DNA from: Gnetum montanum
Taxonomy: Eukaryota; Streptophyta; Gnetopsida; Gnetales; Gnetaceae
Reading direction: 5' to 3'
NCBI GenBank assembly: GCA_015680685.1
Contig: MNCI01003962.1
Location: 246,821 to 310,820, forward strand
DNA length: 64,000 bases
Shown piece after piece: positions 46,948-58,699 of the stretch. The position numbers were made by a program, and so were the translations under genes. The notes beneath the pieces were generated by a model. It had not been told where the DNA came from. It made no database searches and saw only the letters and a program-made list of their open reading frames with translations. The stretch's first letter is position 1. Every line of letters starts with the position of its first letter.

Positions 46948-47815
46948 TGATGAATCATGATTCATTGGGCTTTGATATCAAACTCGCGATATTAGATCTA
47001 TGATATCGGGTACGCAATATCACAACCTAAATATCAGATACATGATATCGTGACTCCTTTGTGGGCCTATAAATACACATGTAGGCACACAGAGGGAGTC
47101 AGTAAGTAGTTCACTTAGGAGTTATTTTTCATTTTTAGTTCTTCTTAACCCTTTCTCCTAGTGCATGCCCATAGTGTGATGATTGTAATTATACGACACC
47201 TTTATTCAAGTGTGACATACTTGGACACAAGCATGATTAAAAATAAAGATCGGGATTACTTCATCATTATAGCATTCACTTAGTTTCATTATTTAATTAT
47301 TATTTATCACTTTATTAATTAATATTTCCTTACCCTCAACTCCTATTAAACGCAGAATGAGTGCAACTTAATCACAAGCATTTAAGTGTGACTACTTGGT
47401 AACCTAGTAGCGTACCTAGGACATGTGCTTGGTAATCCTAGTGGTAGTCATACACGAGGTCTAAGATGTGTAGAGATGATTAAGGAACAAATGCTCATCA
47501 TACTTAGGCTAGCTTAGATTCTCTCCCCTATTTCCTATTATCTCAACTCTCTCCCCCTTTTCCTCCTAGCTTAATTAAAGTTATTTTCCATTGCCTCTAG
47601 GAGTAGCACTAGGTTAGAAACCACATCATACACCTCACTCTGGACTAAATCATATGTTAAAAAGCATATACTGGTCCAAGTGGGAAGATAGTGAACTATG
47701 ATTAACAAGCAACTATCTAGATACCACAACTAGCCTATATGTGAAGTTCGACTAGATCGTGCATGAAATGCTCATATTCGTATGGTTGAGTGTAGGGGTA
47801 TCTCGCCACTCACCA
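46948..47815 (+). repeat. 5' LTR of the pol-less element (868 bp)
   Basis: It begins TGATGAATCATGATTCA and ends CGCCACTCACCA. It aligns end to end with 54,966-55,839. U3 contains the GATATC array, and a TATA box (CTATAAATAC) lies at 47,067-47,076. Confidence 0.9.
46974..47076 (+). promoter_or_regulatory. 14-bp-period GATATC array and TATA box, 5' LTR
   Basis: GATATC or one-base variants start at 46974, 46988, 47002, 47016, 47030 and 47044, exactly 14 bp apart. TATAAATA follows at 47068, 24 bp after the last unit. The 3' LTR has the same array (54992, 55006, 55020, 55034, 55054, 55068). Confidence 0.8.
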
Positions 47816-47816
47816 T

Positions 47817-47834
47817 TGGTTCCGTTTCCAAGGA
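47817..47834 (+). other. Primer binding site, tRNA-Asp-like
   Basis: TGGTTCCGTTTCCAAGGA lies one base after the 5' LTR and matches 13 of 18 positions of the Athila-type tRNA-Asp site. Confidence 0.6.
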
Positions 47835-47949
47835 TGGTGCTAGTTATTTAGATTAGTTACATCAAACAAGATCGTTGTAACAAGGTATTAACGATACATC
47901 TTTTAGAAAGAAATAATTTGAATAAATCACACAAAAATTCACAACAATG

Positions 47950-49800
47950 TCTCTCTCACAAGATTATGAGAACACAAAAACTAGTAAGGTAATTCATTGG
48001 AGAACCAATGAATTATTTGATGATGAGCATGAAGTTTGGAGTACTTAATCTGATGTAGGGGTCTTCCATGAACATAAAAAAAGACAACATCATCCCAACT
48101 CACAAATGCATAACCTGCCTAGTGATGATGAACCCCTACTATCCACTAAGAGCCTAAGACATATACAAGTGGCTATTTGAATATCTTGCAGGCATCACAA
48201 GGAAAGCTATCTACCTAGGCTTGATTTAAACAACTTTCCAAAATTTTTAGGAGGCTACAATTTAGACTTGCAACAACATTTACAAGACTTCCATGATGCA
48301 TGTATATGGAACAATATTTGATAATGGGTGGAAAAAACTTAAGCTCTTGTCTACAACACTCATTGGTAAAGCAAAAGTATGGCATAGGTCTTTAAAACCA
48401 AAATTAATTTGATGTTGGCCAACAATGGTAGAACTCTTTAGCAAAAGATATTAAACCTATGCAAGATTGTCTCCATTGAGGAGACAAATCCAAGAATGGA
48501 AACAAGCACAACATGAACCCTTAGACATGGCCTTAGATAGATATTATGCATTGTTAAATAACTACCCAGGCCATGGGTGCTCCAAGGAGAGGCTAATGTA
48601 CCATATCATAGATGGGATCTGTAATGAAACAAGGGAAACCCTAGGGATGTATGCCTGAGGTCAACTATACGAGCTGCAAACCCACCAAATCCAAGAGCTT
48701 ATTAAACAAGTAGCAAAGAAGAAGGAGAAATGGCTAAATGGGAGAACATTGAAAAATCTTAACAGGTCCAAAACATTAAATCAACAAGGGCCCATGATAA
48801 TAAAGAGGAAAAATCAACTCACTGGAAGGAGGTGGAACCATCTTTGCCAGTACTACAACCATTGGATAAAATTGAGGTAAAGATCAATAAGATGATGGAA
48901 TGGATACATGAAAAATGTTGAGAATATGCCAACATTATGGGAGGTAGAGCCATGCTGAACCAAGAAATAGGATAGAACACCACTAGGCAATTTGAAAGAA
49001 GGGTTGAAGGGAAGAAGAACTCAACTGCAATCATATGTATCAATGTAACATTTTCCTGTATGATCACCCCAAGGGCTAATGCCCAATCTTATCACATTTA
49101 CATGATCATTGGGGAAAATTTCATATAGAAATACTATGTTCGATCATAGTGGTAACAATCCTAGTCATGGGGGAGACCACCCCCAAATTGGTTGCACCCT
49201 TCCTATCATTTGAACCTAAGTGCTTATCAAGTTCAACATCCAATTTCCCCAACTGGGTCAACATATTTTATCTCATTACATTATTATCATTCTCCTCAAT
49301 ACCATCAACTCGTATCCTTGCCAATAGGACCACTACCTTGGGTACTTTACACTTCTCCTCAGTTTCAACATTCTCACTCTTCACTTCCTTCTATATCACC
49401 ACTAATTTTACCTAAAGGATTTGCACCACAACATCAATCCACAAACATGACTTGTGCTTCTACTATCAACAGAAATGGGAACCCTCCACAACATCAAAGG
49501 CATCACTTCTTTAGAAAGGACCATAGAAAAAGACACCTTAGTTTTGAAACCACTGCATTTTCCAACATAGCACAAGTCCAACACTGTGGTGCATCTTTCT
49601 CCTTGAATCCAATGCCTCATGTTACCATGTTAGGGCCACAAATCAAAACTCTAGAAACCATGTGTCCCAATGAATATAGCTACATAGGGAGACATATTGA
49701 TCCTTACATACCATCTTATGGTTGCAAGTGCTATAGTGGGTCAACTCCTTACAAATTAACCACATCTTCTAACTTGCCCCCACTATGTCAACTTTAATCA
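47950..49800 (+). pseudogene. Athila-like gag remnant
   Basis: It starts near MSLSQDYENTKTSKVIHW. NFPKFLGGYNLDLQQHLQDF opens the capsid-like part. RRQIQEWKQAQHEPLDMALD (48,473), YYALLNNYPGHGCSKERLMY and GMYA match the Athila gag pattern (LR.EI..FKQ...E.L.EAW.RF..LL...PHHG). A Pro/His/Gln-rich tail reaches 49,797. Several stops and frame changes occur. No protease follows. Confidence 0.7.
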
Positions 49801-51270
49801 AGTGTGTGAACCCAAATGGGGTAAGTATGATCAGTTCCCAATATTTTGAGCATGCAAGGATCCCAACCTTCCATTTATTAATCCTAGCCATGCTCAACCG
49901 TTTAGTTATGGGGGGTATCTTCCATTCTAATAAGCAGGATTAATAAATGTATTCCTTTTCTTTAATTTTACAATTTTTTGTTTTCCATTTTTCATCTTTC
50001 AATTTATTGTTTTATCTTTTTGTCTTTTTATCTTTTTTATAAGTAATCTCATCTATGAATAAAGCACTCATGTGACTTGTTGGTTGAGGTTTTGTTCTAT
50101 GCTATCAAGTCTCAGGTGACTAATTATTTGGACAGCAAGCCCACAACATCCACTCACCCATTCTATTAATAAGAGGTTCTACTCTAGGAATGCTGATATT
50201 CTTGACATCATTAAAACTTAAAGTAATTTTATGCTCATAATGCCTAGAATGAAGAAGGATGGACCAAGAGGGAATGGTTGGGGTGTGACATCAAGGGGAC
50301 TTGTGGATTCTCTTTGGTGACATGTGTAGGAGTTATCATGTAGCCTGGTTGTACTAAGATCCTTGTAGATCTAACAAAAAATGGGAATAAGAGTAATAAA
50401 GGCACTCAATCAAGAAACCCAATGCTATTCTAGGGGGTCCCACTGGAAAGACATGCATCCATGCTTGAAGGTAGGTGGCTTCTCTGGATTAAGCATTAAA
50501 AAAACATGTGTCACAGTGTTTCAATTCACTCCTCCCTTGGAAAAAATGCCAAGTGATCGTATGCCTTGTTGTCATGGTGCTCTTATGGTTGTCCATCATT
50601 GGGTGAAACAATGTGATGTCACTGATCAGAGGAATGGACTTGGTCTTGATTTTGGAGTGATAGGCTAATGACACATTAATCATGCCCTAAACTCAGGATT
50701 CATTGTGCCTTGGGTCAGTTACCTCATTTCCCAATCTCTGCAATTCCTTATAAAATTCACCTCATCTCAATGTTCATGTATTTTTGACTTGTGTCCTATG
50801 TAGCATTGAATTCATACCTCATCACAGTGGTATCTACATGTGTGTGTTTTGTGGGATTGGTGTGGATTACATTTCACCCTTTTTGTGCCTACGGACATCT
50901 TTAGGGTGGTTACGTAAGGGCATCATAGGTAGGAACCTACTTTGGGGAGGACCCACTTGCATAACCCTTGTAATTTCTACTCATTACACATCACCCTCAC
51001 ATCATTTTACACCCTTCGAGTACTGCATTACCAACGTTCTTCTTTCCCTTATCATCCTTCCAGTTCAAACGTTCCTATGTACCAACACATGTCCTTTTTC
51101 CTCATCCTCTTCATGACTTTCATTATCAGATTCTACACCATTATACTTTTTTTGCCTTCAGGTCTATTCAATATTACCTTGGATCTTTTACATTGACCTC
51201 AAGTCCTTCATTTTCTACCTTAGAAGTTCAGAAATTTATCAATTTTCCTAAGTACCCTATTTTCAATAGG
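49801..51270 (+). other. Interior of pol-less element where pol would be; no gene seen
   Basis: About 1.5 kb with no RT, integrase or protease motif in any frame. T-rich tracts lie at 49,960-50,045. Accidental open stretches (for example 50,381-50,668) show no family resemblance. Confidence 0.6.
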
Positions 51271-51274
51271 CCAC

Positions 51275-51361
51275 AATATCAGGTACTCGATATCGGGTTG
51301 GACGCGATATTAGGGCCGCGCTATCAATTACACGATATCGCATCACAAAAAAGTATATATA
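51275..51361 (+). promoter_or_regulatory. Internal promoter-like module: GATATC array plus TATA box
   Basis: AATATC, GATATC, GATATT, GCTATC and GATATC start at 51275, 51289, 51306, 51320 and 51334 (spacing 14, 17, 14, 14). TATATATA begins at 51354, 20 bp after the last unit. The array repeats the LTR module in the same orientation and lies about 520 bp upstream of the extra ORF. Confidence 0.75.
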
Positions 51362-51820
51362 TGGAACCTCCCTTGCCCCCCCCCCACATATGTCAACATC
51401 ATTCTCAATTGTTCACATGGGGGGTGTTTTTCAAATTTTCTTCCACGAATTGTGACTTGCGCACCTGTCAGTCGACCAAAAATAACTCGCTCGCTAGTAC
51501 TCCAATTCTTATTCTTATTGAACCTACCTAAACCTGGAGTGTTCAACTTAGTCATGGGGAAGGGGTACACTCCAAATTATGCATAAATTTTCTTAAATTT
51601 TTCATCACTCGAAGGATACTATAAAGGGAAATTGATTACAAAAATGATAAACATGTTGCCAAAAATAATCTTATCTCCTCACCTACATCGGGAAATTAAA
51701 TTTTGTATCCACCTAATTAAATTGGGCCTAATATTAAAACTTTTAAGGGACATTTTCGAAAAAAATTTTAACTATGAATCACACGAAATAAGAAACAAAT
51801 TTATTAAGATAAGAAGTAAG

Positions 51821-51876
51821 GTATAACTCAACTTTTGTAAGCAACCTTACTAATGATTGGACTCGTGTGATTGTAG
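51821..51876 (+). other. 56-bp putative intron ending at the ATG of the extra ORF
   Basis: Donor AAG|GTATAACT at 51821, branch-like ACTAAT near 51,850, acceptor GATTGTAG at 51876, then ATGATGCCT. The Athila element has the same features before its ORF (15,137 to 15,077). Confidence 0.6.
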
Positions 51877-54770
51877 ATGATGCCTAAATGTGGAAAATAG
51901 GAAATACCCTCTCAAGGTGTGTCCAAATGATCAAGGAGAGGTAAAGGCTAGGTGTCTCCTACGAAACTTGCAGAGTAGGAGGTGTAATCATTTAGCATCC
52001 ATCAAGATCCTCCTACTACTATGCAATTGTGATAGGTGGAAAGAGGAGTTGCTGAAGTGCCTGAACTGAGACAACACCTCACATTATCCTCAGAATGCAT
52101 TTAGGCAATCCATGAAAGGTTCACATAATTAGCTATGATCGTGGACCTAAACTTTGGACCTTTCATGGAGTTCACTCTTGAGGATATTAGGGACCAACTC
52201 AAGGGTCCCCATTATGCTCTATCCTCTTTGAAAGTGGCACTTGGTACTTAGGAGAAACATACCAATTTTTCCATAATAAGGAAGAAGGCACCATAGTTGA
52301 CATTGGTGGTGTGTCTATGGATTTTTCCACCAAGGCCATCTTGGAAGTGTTAAATCTTCCAAATATCGGACCAAAATTTGCTCACCTACCCACTCAATCT
52401 AATGCTGATGCACGAAAGATTTGGTTAAAAAGGGCGTATGGCAAGGAAGATAAGACATATGAAGAGTTGATGTTGGAAGAGAGAATATACTTCAAGATTG
52501 GCACTTATCACATCTTCCCCACAAGAGGATTAAACAAAATATCAATGTATGTAACAAGAGGAAGTGCAATATTGATGGGTAAGGTTAATGCTAACCTTTC
52601 CCATTTGTATCTCATGGAGATCTTAAGATGGTTTGAAGAATGCAAGATAGGGAAGTTTGCGTTGCCCTTCCCCTGTCTCATCAGGAAGCTGTGCAAGTGT
52701 GTTGGAATTCTGGGGTACACCAATGATGTCCCCAAAAGAGCCCAAAATGCTTCATTCGCTGAACTACTAAAGCCACCAGCTCCAAGGAAAAGTACTGGTG
52801 AGACACTGGAGCCAGAACTAGAGCAAGAGCAAGAACAAATGGTGGGGCCCACTATAACTCAAACTACAGAGCCTAGCCAACTTTCAACCATAAGGCCCAA
52901 TTGACAATAAGAAGCAGAGCCTAGTACAAGTCAGCAAGATCAACCACCACCACCACTGCAGGATTACCGACCGTCGATTAGCCATCTCAGGGCCATTGCT
53001 GAGATGGTCAGTTGGGGAAGTAATGATGATGCTAATCTCTTTCACGTCATCGATGATACCATACAATCCACTGTCTCTATAGATCGTGCATGGGGAGAGG
53101 TGTCCATTTNGTGATGATTCCAATCTCTTCCATGTTATCAATGATATCGTATGATCCATAATTTCTATAGATCATGCATGGGATGAAGTGTCCATTCAAA
53201 AAGAAGGAGGGGAGACTCATTGGTCACAATAGATTTCAGGAAATGTTGCATCCTTTCAGGTGCAACTAGAGACTGGTGAAGGGGCCACAATAGTGATCAT
53301 GTAGCATCAAGATGTAGTAGGAGGTATAGAAGTGGTCACAAATCACATCAAAGAATCTTTTAATGTCCTTGTTGTGCCACCAGTGGATTTCATAGGAGCA
53401 CGTGATGCTCAAACTTTGGTCGATCCCTCAATGACTCCTACAAAGTATGAAGATTTCCTTGATCGATTATTATAGATAGGACAAGTAATAATGTCCTTGT
53501 TCAACATCCCACAAGATGTCACAACAATGCAATCAGACCTCATCTCCACCAAAGGAATGCTAGTCATGATAGAGATAAGGATTGAGCATGTGGAGGCAGA
53601 TTTGGAAAGACTCCAAGCAAGGCTCGTTACCCTGCAAGCTGCATAGTGGGACCCATCTCAATTCATTCCCACAAACTAGCTGGACACTTTTAGGATAAAG
53701 CAACTTAATAAACTATTGGTAGATAATGAAAAAGTGGTAGAGGAGAAGGAGAAGGCTGATTGGGATGCTTCCAAGGCACAAGCACAAACATACGTGCATG
53801 CCAAAACATTCAAGGCCTTATAGGAAGAGAATAAACAACTCACTATGGACAATCTTTGGTTGACCACTATGGAGAGAAACAAAGAATGTTCTCAAAGAAA
53901 ATTTTCAGCAGTTATGAGAACAGTTGGTTAGGGTCAACCAAGACATGGATCGCTTGGCTAGAGAGAATTGATCCCTCTCAATGAAGGAGGTATCTGCAAT
54001 CTTTTAGAAGATGGCCATTGAAATAAGTGCATGGAAAAATGAGTCGAAGCGACATGAAAAATTAATAGAGCATTTCAAAGACCAATTGGGGATGTACAAG
54101 CAAGTCATCAAGAAGGAGATCCATATGGCCAAGGCCCACATTAATACCTTCAGTGCTCAACACACTGATTGGTGGGCCATATTGGAAACATATGCATTCA
54201 CCCACTAGGCAAAGCTCAAAAGTCAAGACCTGTAGATCTAGGATCTTACAGAATACATGGAATTGGCAAACCTGCAGTATGCCAATTTAGCCATGTTACG
54301 AGCAAGAAACCCAAGGACAAAGCTAGAGAATTAGGTAGCTACCACCTACGCAAAATATGAAATAGAATTTGTGGAACACAAGAAAACATTACAAAGGCTA
54401 GAAGTCAGAAATTCTAAATTAGAGGTTGCCAAGGCTAGCTACCAAGGGCAGAAAGATGTTACGATGGACTTGGCTTGATGGCTGATAGATTTTCAACAGT
54501 ACAAGGATAAAGCCAAAGCTTACAAGGAGGAGTGATAGTTGTTTGTGGCTTGGTACATTAAAGAAAATTAGATGTTTTTACAACTACTGTGTCCATGGAA
54601 AGTGCTAACTCCATTAAACATTGGAGCATCAACATGGATGGCATAGGACCCTCGAACCGAAGAGGAAAAGCTCTAGGCACTCCTTCAGAGCCACTAAATC
54701 TTGAAACTTGGAGCACAAGACAAGGGAAAGTGACCCATGGAGGAACCACTGCCACCTAGAACCATATGAG
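51877..54770 (+). pseudogene. Extra ORF of the pol-less element (PTP-like domain plus coiled coil)
   Basis: From ATG at 51,877 an early part with stops leads into FGPFMEFTLEDIRDQLKGPH (52,155). After one frameshift near 52,260 a clean run of about 195 codons follows: WLKRAYGKEDKTYEELMLEE, RIYFKIGTYHIFPTRGLNK, LPFPCLIRKLCKCVGI. The domain resembles the 'putative plant transposon protein' family. Then come an acidic hinge (ELEQEQEQ), a 29-residue tandem repeat, a coiled coil (53,560-54,560) and the C-terminal block CPWKVLTPLNIGASTWMA...DPRTEEEKL. That block matches CPWDVPILIHIG...DPRSKEEKI in the Athila ORF. The function is unknown. Later parts carry TAG stops. Confidence 0.75.
53023..53197 (+). 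repeat. 87-bp in-frame tandem duplication in the extra ORF
   Basis: Two units encode DANLFHVIDDTIQST...AWGEVS and DSNLFHVINDIV...AWDEVS, 29 codons each. A single undetermined base (53,110) sits at the junction. Confidence 0.7.
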
Positions 54771-54965
54771 TTTCAATAAATTTTGCAATTTTGCAATTTT
54801 ATGATTTTGTATTCATGTCCCAATTTTGTTGTATTCAATTCTCCGCTGCAGCATGAATAAATTCCTAGTCAGTCAATAATCCCATACCTATCCACTGTGT
54901 AATTGATTAGGCTTGTTCTCATTTTGTTTAACTTGAGGATGATGTTTTAGTTAGTCATGGAGGTA

Positions 54966-55839
54966 TGATGAATCATGATTCATTGGGCTTCGATATCAGA
55001 CTTGTGATATCAGATCCGCGATATTGGGTATGCGATATCACGACCTAAATAATGATATCGGATACACGATATTGTGACTCTTTTGTGGGCCTATAAATAT
55101 GCATGTAGGTGCACGGAGGAAGTTAGTAAGTAGTTCAGTTAGGAGTTATTTTTCTTTTTTAGTTCTTCTCAACCCTTTCTTCCAGTGCATGCTTGCAGTG
55201 CGATGATTGTAATTTTACAACACCTTTATTCGAGTGTGACGTACTTGGAAATGCACATGAGTAGAAATAAAGATCAAGATTACTTCATCATTGCAACATT
55301 CACTTAGTTTAATTATTTAATTGTTATTTATCACTTTCTTAATTAATACTTCCTTACCCTCAACTCCTATTAAATGTGGAAGGAGTACGACTTAATCACA
55401 AGCATTTAAGTGTGACTACTTGGTAACCCAGTAGCATTCCTAGGACATGCACTTGGTAATCCCAGTGGTAGTCATATAGGAGGTCCAAGATGTATATGGA
55501 TGATTAAGGAACGAATGCTCATTGCACTTAGGATAGCTTAGATTCTCTCCCCCTATGTCCTATTAGCTCAACTATCTCTCCCTTTTTCTCCTAGCTTAAT
55601 TAAAGTTATTTTCCATTGCCTCTAGGAGTAGCACTAGGTTAGAAACCACATCATACACCTCACTCTAGACTAAACCATACGTGAAAAAGCATATACTATC
55701 CAGGTGGGAAGATAGCAAACTGTGATCAATGAGTAACTATCTAGATACCACAACTAGCTCATCTGTAGAGTTCAACTGGATCATGCGTGAAATGCTCATA
55801 TTCGTATGGTTGAGTGTAGGGGTACCTCACCACTCATCA
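54966..55839 (+). repeat. 3' LTR of the pol-less element (874 bp)
   Basis: It begins TGATGAATCATGATTCA and ends ACCTCACCACTCATCA. A purine-rich TGGAGGTA precedes it. One array spacing is 20 bp instead of 14, caused by a 6-bp insertion. Confidence 0.9.
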
Positions 55840-56930
55840 AATGCTTAGGTAAAAGTGAAGCCAGAATAGTCCTAGAGGAGGTTCACAAGGGTATTTTTGG
55901 AGGACATATATCCATGACTACTAAAATTAGACAATTAGTCTACTATTGGCCCCATATGAAAAATAACTTCCTTTAAAAGGTTGAGTGGTGTGACACATGC
56001 TAGTGATATAGCAACCTAATGCATGTATCACCAACTAAGTTGCATACAACCTAGATAACATGGATGCTTCAATGATGGGGATTGGATATCATTGAACCTA
56101 TAACACCTAAGTCTTCCATAGGACATAACTTTATCATCACCACAACCAAATACTTTACCATGTGGGTTAAGGCTATTTCCCTAAGAAAGATCATATTTGA
56201 GCAAGTTTGCAAATTCATCATAGATAACTTTGTAGCCCATTTTGGCATACCCATGACCATAGTTATGAACAATGGACCCTAATTTAGTAGCCAATAAGCC
56301 AATATGATTTCTATCACAGCCTAGACCTTAAGCATTATTTCTCATTGCCTTACTACCTTTAAGCCAATGGGCAAGCGGAAGCCATCAACAAAACCATCAT
56401 TAACTTGCTCAAGAAGATGTTCAACAATAGTAAGAACAAGTGGCATGAGCAACTTATCCATGCATTGTGGGCATACAAAACAACCTATCGCATGGTAATC
56501 AACATGATCCCTTATAGCCTTATTTATGTTTCTAAAGTTGTTTTACCTCTTGAATCTTAGGTTCCATTGCTCTAAGTAGCCTTGACCAACTTCATCAACA
56601 ATGAGTAAAACAAAGATTTGTGGACAACAACCCTTGCTTGGGTGGAGGAGTGGCATATGCAAGTGCTTGCTTACATTGAGTACTATTAAGAGAGTAGAAG
56701 AAATAGCATCATCATGACTTGACCATGCGCAAGATCAAGGAGGATGACCTATTCCTCAAGGCCATTCGTGAGCATGTAGAAAAATTCTCAGCCAACTAGA
56801 AAGGTCCCTTCCTTGTTACCAAAGCTTACAGTAATGGAGAATTTAGAATAGCTAACATGGATGGGAATAAGCTAGCCAATCTAGTCAGTAATTCCTATCT
56901 AAAGCCATACTATAGGTAACTAATAAGTGA
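55840..56930 (+). pseudogene. Tat integrase (continuation after the nested element)
   Basis: It resumes CLGKSEARIVLEEVHKGIFG, then WGLDIIEPITPKSSIGHNFI, KYFTMWVKAIS and FGIPMTIVMNNGP. The SDNG Asp reads Asn. The C-terminal part is frameshifted but traceable to about 56,930. Confidence 0.85.
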
Positions 56931-56950
56931 GCCTACTTTCAACAATCTGC

Positions 56951-57040
56951 TATGACATTAAACTAGTAGCACAACGTACTAGAGCCTTAAAATGGTACCA
57001 TGGTCCACCATAGCCTTAAACTAGCAACTTTGGTGACCTA
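56951..57040 (+). repeat. 29-bp motif units downstream of Tat pol (3 units)
   Basis: Cores at 56958, 56987 and 57016 are exactly 29 bp apart (CATTAAACTAG, CCTTAAAATGG, CCTTAAACTAG). CCTATATGC follows at about 57,062. The position after pol parallels the internal promoter modules of the Athila-type elements. Confidence 0.6.
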
Positions 57041-57159
57041 GATAGCCTAATTCTCATTTGGCCTATATGCATTGTAGCATTATAATATGTAGTGGTGTTT
57101 TGTATTTTGTTTTGGTGCCTCTTGAATTAATCCTTTAGGCACCAACAAAGAGGGGCCAT

Positions 57160-58613
57160 TGAATCACCACAAAAAGTTTTATGGTATAGTCAATCTTCAT
57201 AATGTATCTTTCACCCCATGAAACTCAAGGCAAAACTTCATTGTAAATGAGAAGATTGTAATCCTTAATGGGTGATTTCACATACTTTNNNNNNNNNNNN
57301 NNNNNNNNNNNNNNNNNNNNNNNNNNNNNNNNNNNNNNNNNNNNNNNNNNNNNNNNNNNNNNNNNNNNNNNNNNNNNNNNNNNNNNNNNNNNNNNNNNNN
57401 NNNNNNNNNNNNNNNNNNNNNNNNNNNNNNNNNNNNGCCTTTTTGAAGTGCCAAAAATGCAACTTGATAGGTTTTATGGGGGGTTATACATTTTTCTATG
57501 CTAGAAGCACATGTAAGGAGGTAAATATCACCCACCCCCAACATGGAAGGGTGGGGGTTTTTGAAACTTTTTCCCTTTAGCATGGAGACCACATGCATAG
57601 CCTAGAAACCTTCCCCCCTTAGTGTGAAAGCTTTCACCTAGTGTGGTGTCTTCACCCTTAGCATGGAAGCCACAAAAGCCAAAATTCATTACTTCATGTA
57701 CTTCAATGTTGAACAACCACTTCAGTAAGCAAGGTGGAGAGCTTAGTGTAGAAGATTCATCTCTAGCATGGAAGGTTTGCCCTAGTTACCATTTATTGTA
57801 AATGGAATGGCCATGGGAGGAAGCACTTACTATGTATAGTAACCCCCCAAATTTGGGCACCCATATCACCTAAATTTGGCAACCAATTTATAGTCAATTT
57901 GCACCCATTGTATAGTCAATTTTCAGCCATTTTGGGAGCCAAATCATAGCCATTTTTTAGCCCCATTCATGGTCCAAAGAACCTTTAAAAACTAGCCTCC
58001 AACATCATTTATAGGTTTAGCAAATTTCTCAAGGTTCTAGAATTTTTCATGGTTGAGCAATTTTTTTCATTGAGCATACAAGCAATTTTCCAAGCACTAA
58101 TTTCACACTTATGGAATTTTCAAGTACTTGGAACTTTTGCAAGTTGCCATACTTGCATTCTCTTAAACCCTAGCATGGAAGCATCATAGCCATAAGACCT
58201 GTAATCATTTAGTTTCAAAGATACATTTCTAGGGCTTCCAATCCCTAGTGTGGAGCAATATGATAGCAAAATTTCTCACTTTTCTTATCCCCCTAGTAGT
58301 GACCCAACTTGCAAATTTGAGGTTTTGGAGAAGAAGGTTTGACAACATCAAGACTGGCTTAGCACTTTTATCATGGAGTAGATCACATTAGCTTCAATGG
58401 GCTTTGAACTCTTGCATAAGTGAACCCCCTTTCTACTCATCCAAGCACCATTTGTACACATTTCTCTAATTTACTCTTTATTCTTTCTTGATAAAGTTAT
58501 AATTTTTAAGCTTTGTGTTTAAAATAAATTTATTTTCTGTGCATTATTCAAATCTATTTGTATTTTCATGTTTTGCATTTCATAAGTCCATAGTTGATTT
58601 GCCAGACTAGCCA
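57160..58613 (+). repeat. Possible 3' LTR of the Tat element, with assembly gap
   Basis: A purine tract AAAGAGGGG at 57,147-57,155 precedes TGAATCACC. The far end GACTAGCCA at 58,613 is followed by TGGTGCCTC, which could be a primer site. No second copy was found in the window, so both boundaries are guesses. Phrases like 'tagcatggaagcc' at 57,580-57,770 and 58,165 echo the ~187-bp array cores. I see no gene. Confidence 0.3.
57289..57436. other. Assembly gap (148 N)
   Basis: Undetermined bases. Open stretches that cross it are artefacts. Confidence 0.99.
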
Positions 58614-58699
58614 TGGTGCCTCAAATTTCATTTTTTCTTCTACAGGGCCCTGGGGATTTGGGGTTGAGGAATTGCTACATCAAGAATATTTGGTTCTTT

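Larger units (their letters stand above)
46948..55839 (+). mobile_element. Pol-less (non-autonomous) Athila-like LTR element with gag and extra ORF
   Basis: It has two LTRs (868 and 874 bp), a tRNA-Asp-like PBS, an Athila-like gag remnant and an extra ORF. The whole interior shows no protease, RT, RNase H or integrase. It splits a Tat pol; the flanks AAGTGT (46,942) and AATGC (55,840) are an imperfect target duplication. Its LTR ends and U5 terminus match those of the Athila element at 11,939-24,425, so that family could have supplied enzymes. This last point is inference. Confidence 0.8.
44541..56930 (+). mobile_element. Tat-lineage Ty3/gypsy pol, split by a nested LTR element
   Basis: RT, RNase H, a second (archaeal-type) RNase H and integrase are encoded in order at 44,541-46,947 and 55,840-56,930. 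The codons L-K-C-L-G join across the insertion. I see no gag or protease upstream; the space holds the ~187-bp array instead. The dual RNase H and the RT motifs place it in the Tat (Ogre/Retand-like) lineage. Confidence 0.85.

Noticed and set aside
49149-49620. Several overlapping open frames
   Set aside because: Only the plus frame continuing the Pro/His-rich gag tail fits the context; the others are accidental.
50381-50668. 95-codon open frame in the pol-less element
   Set aside because: No family resemblance, low-complexity surroundings, and no counterpart in the Athila element.
57265-57600. Long open frames crossing the N gap
   Set aside because: They are open only because undetermined codons cannot be stops.
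58614-58630. Primer binding site after the possible Tat LTR
   Set aside because: TGGTGCCTCAAATTTCA matches a tRNA-Arg-type site at only about half of positions, and the LTR itself is unconfirmed.
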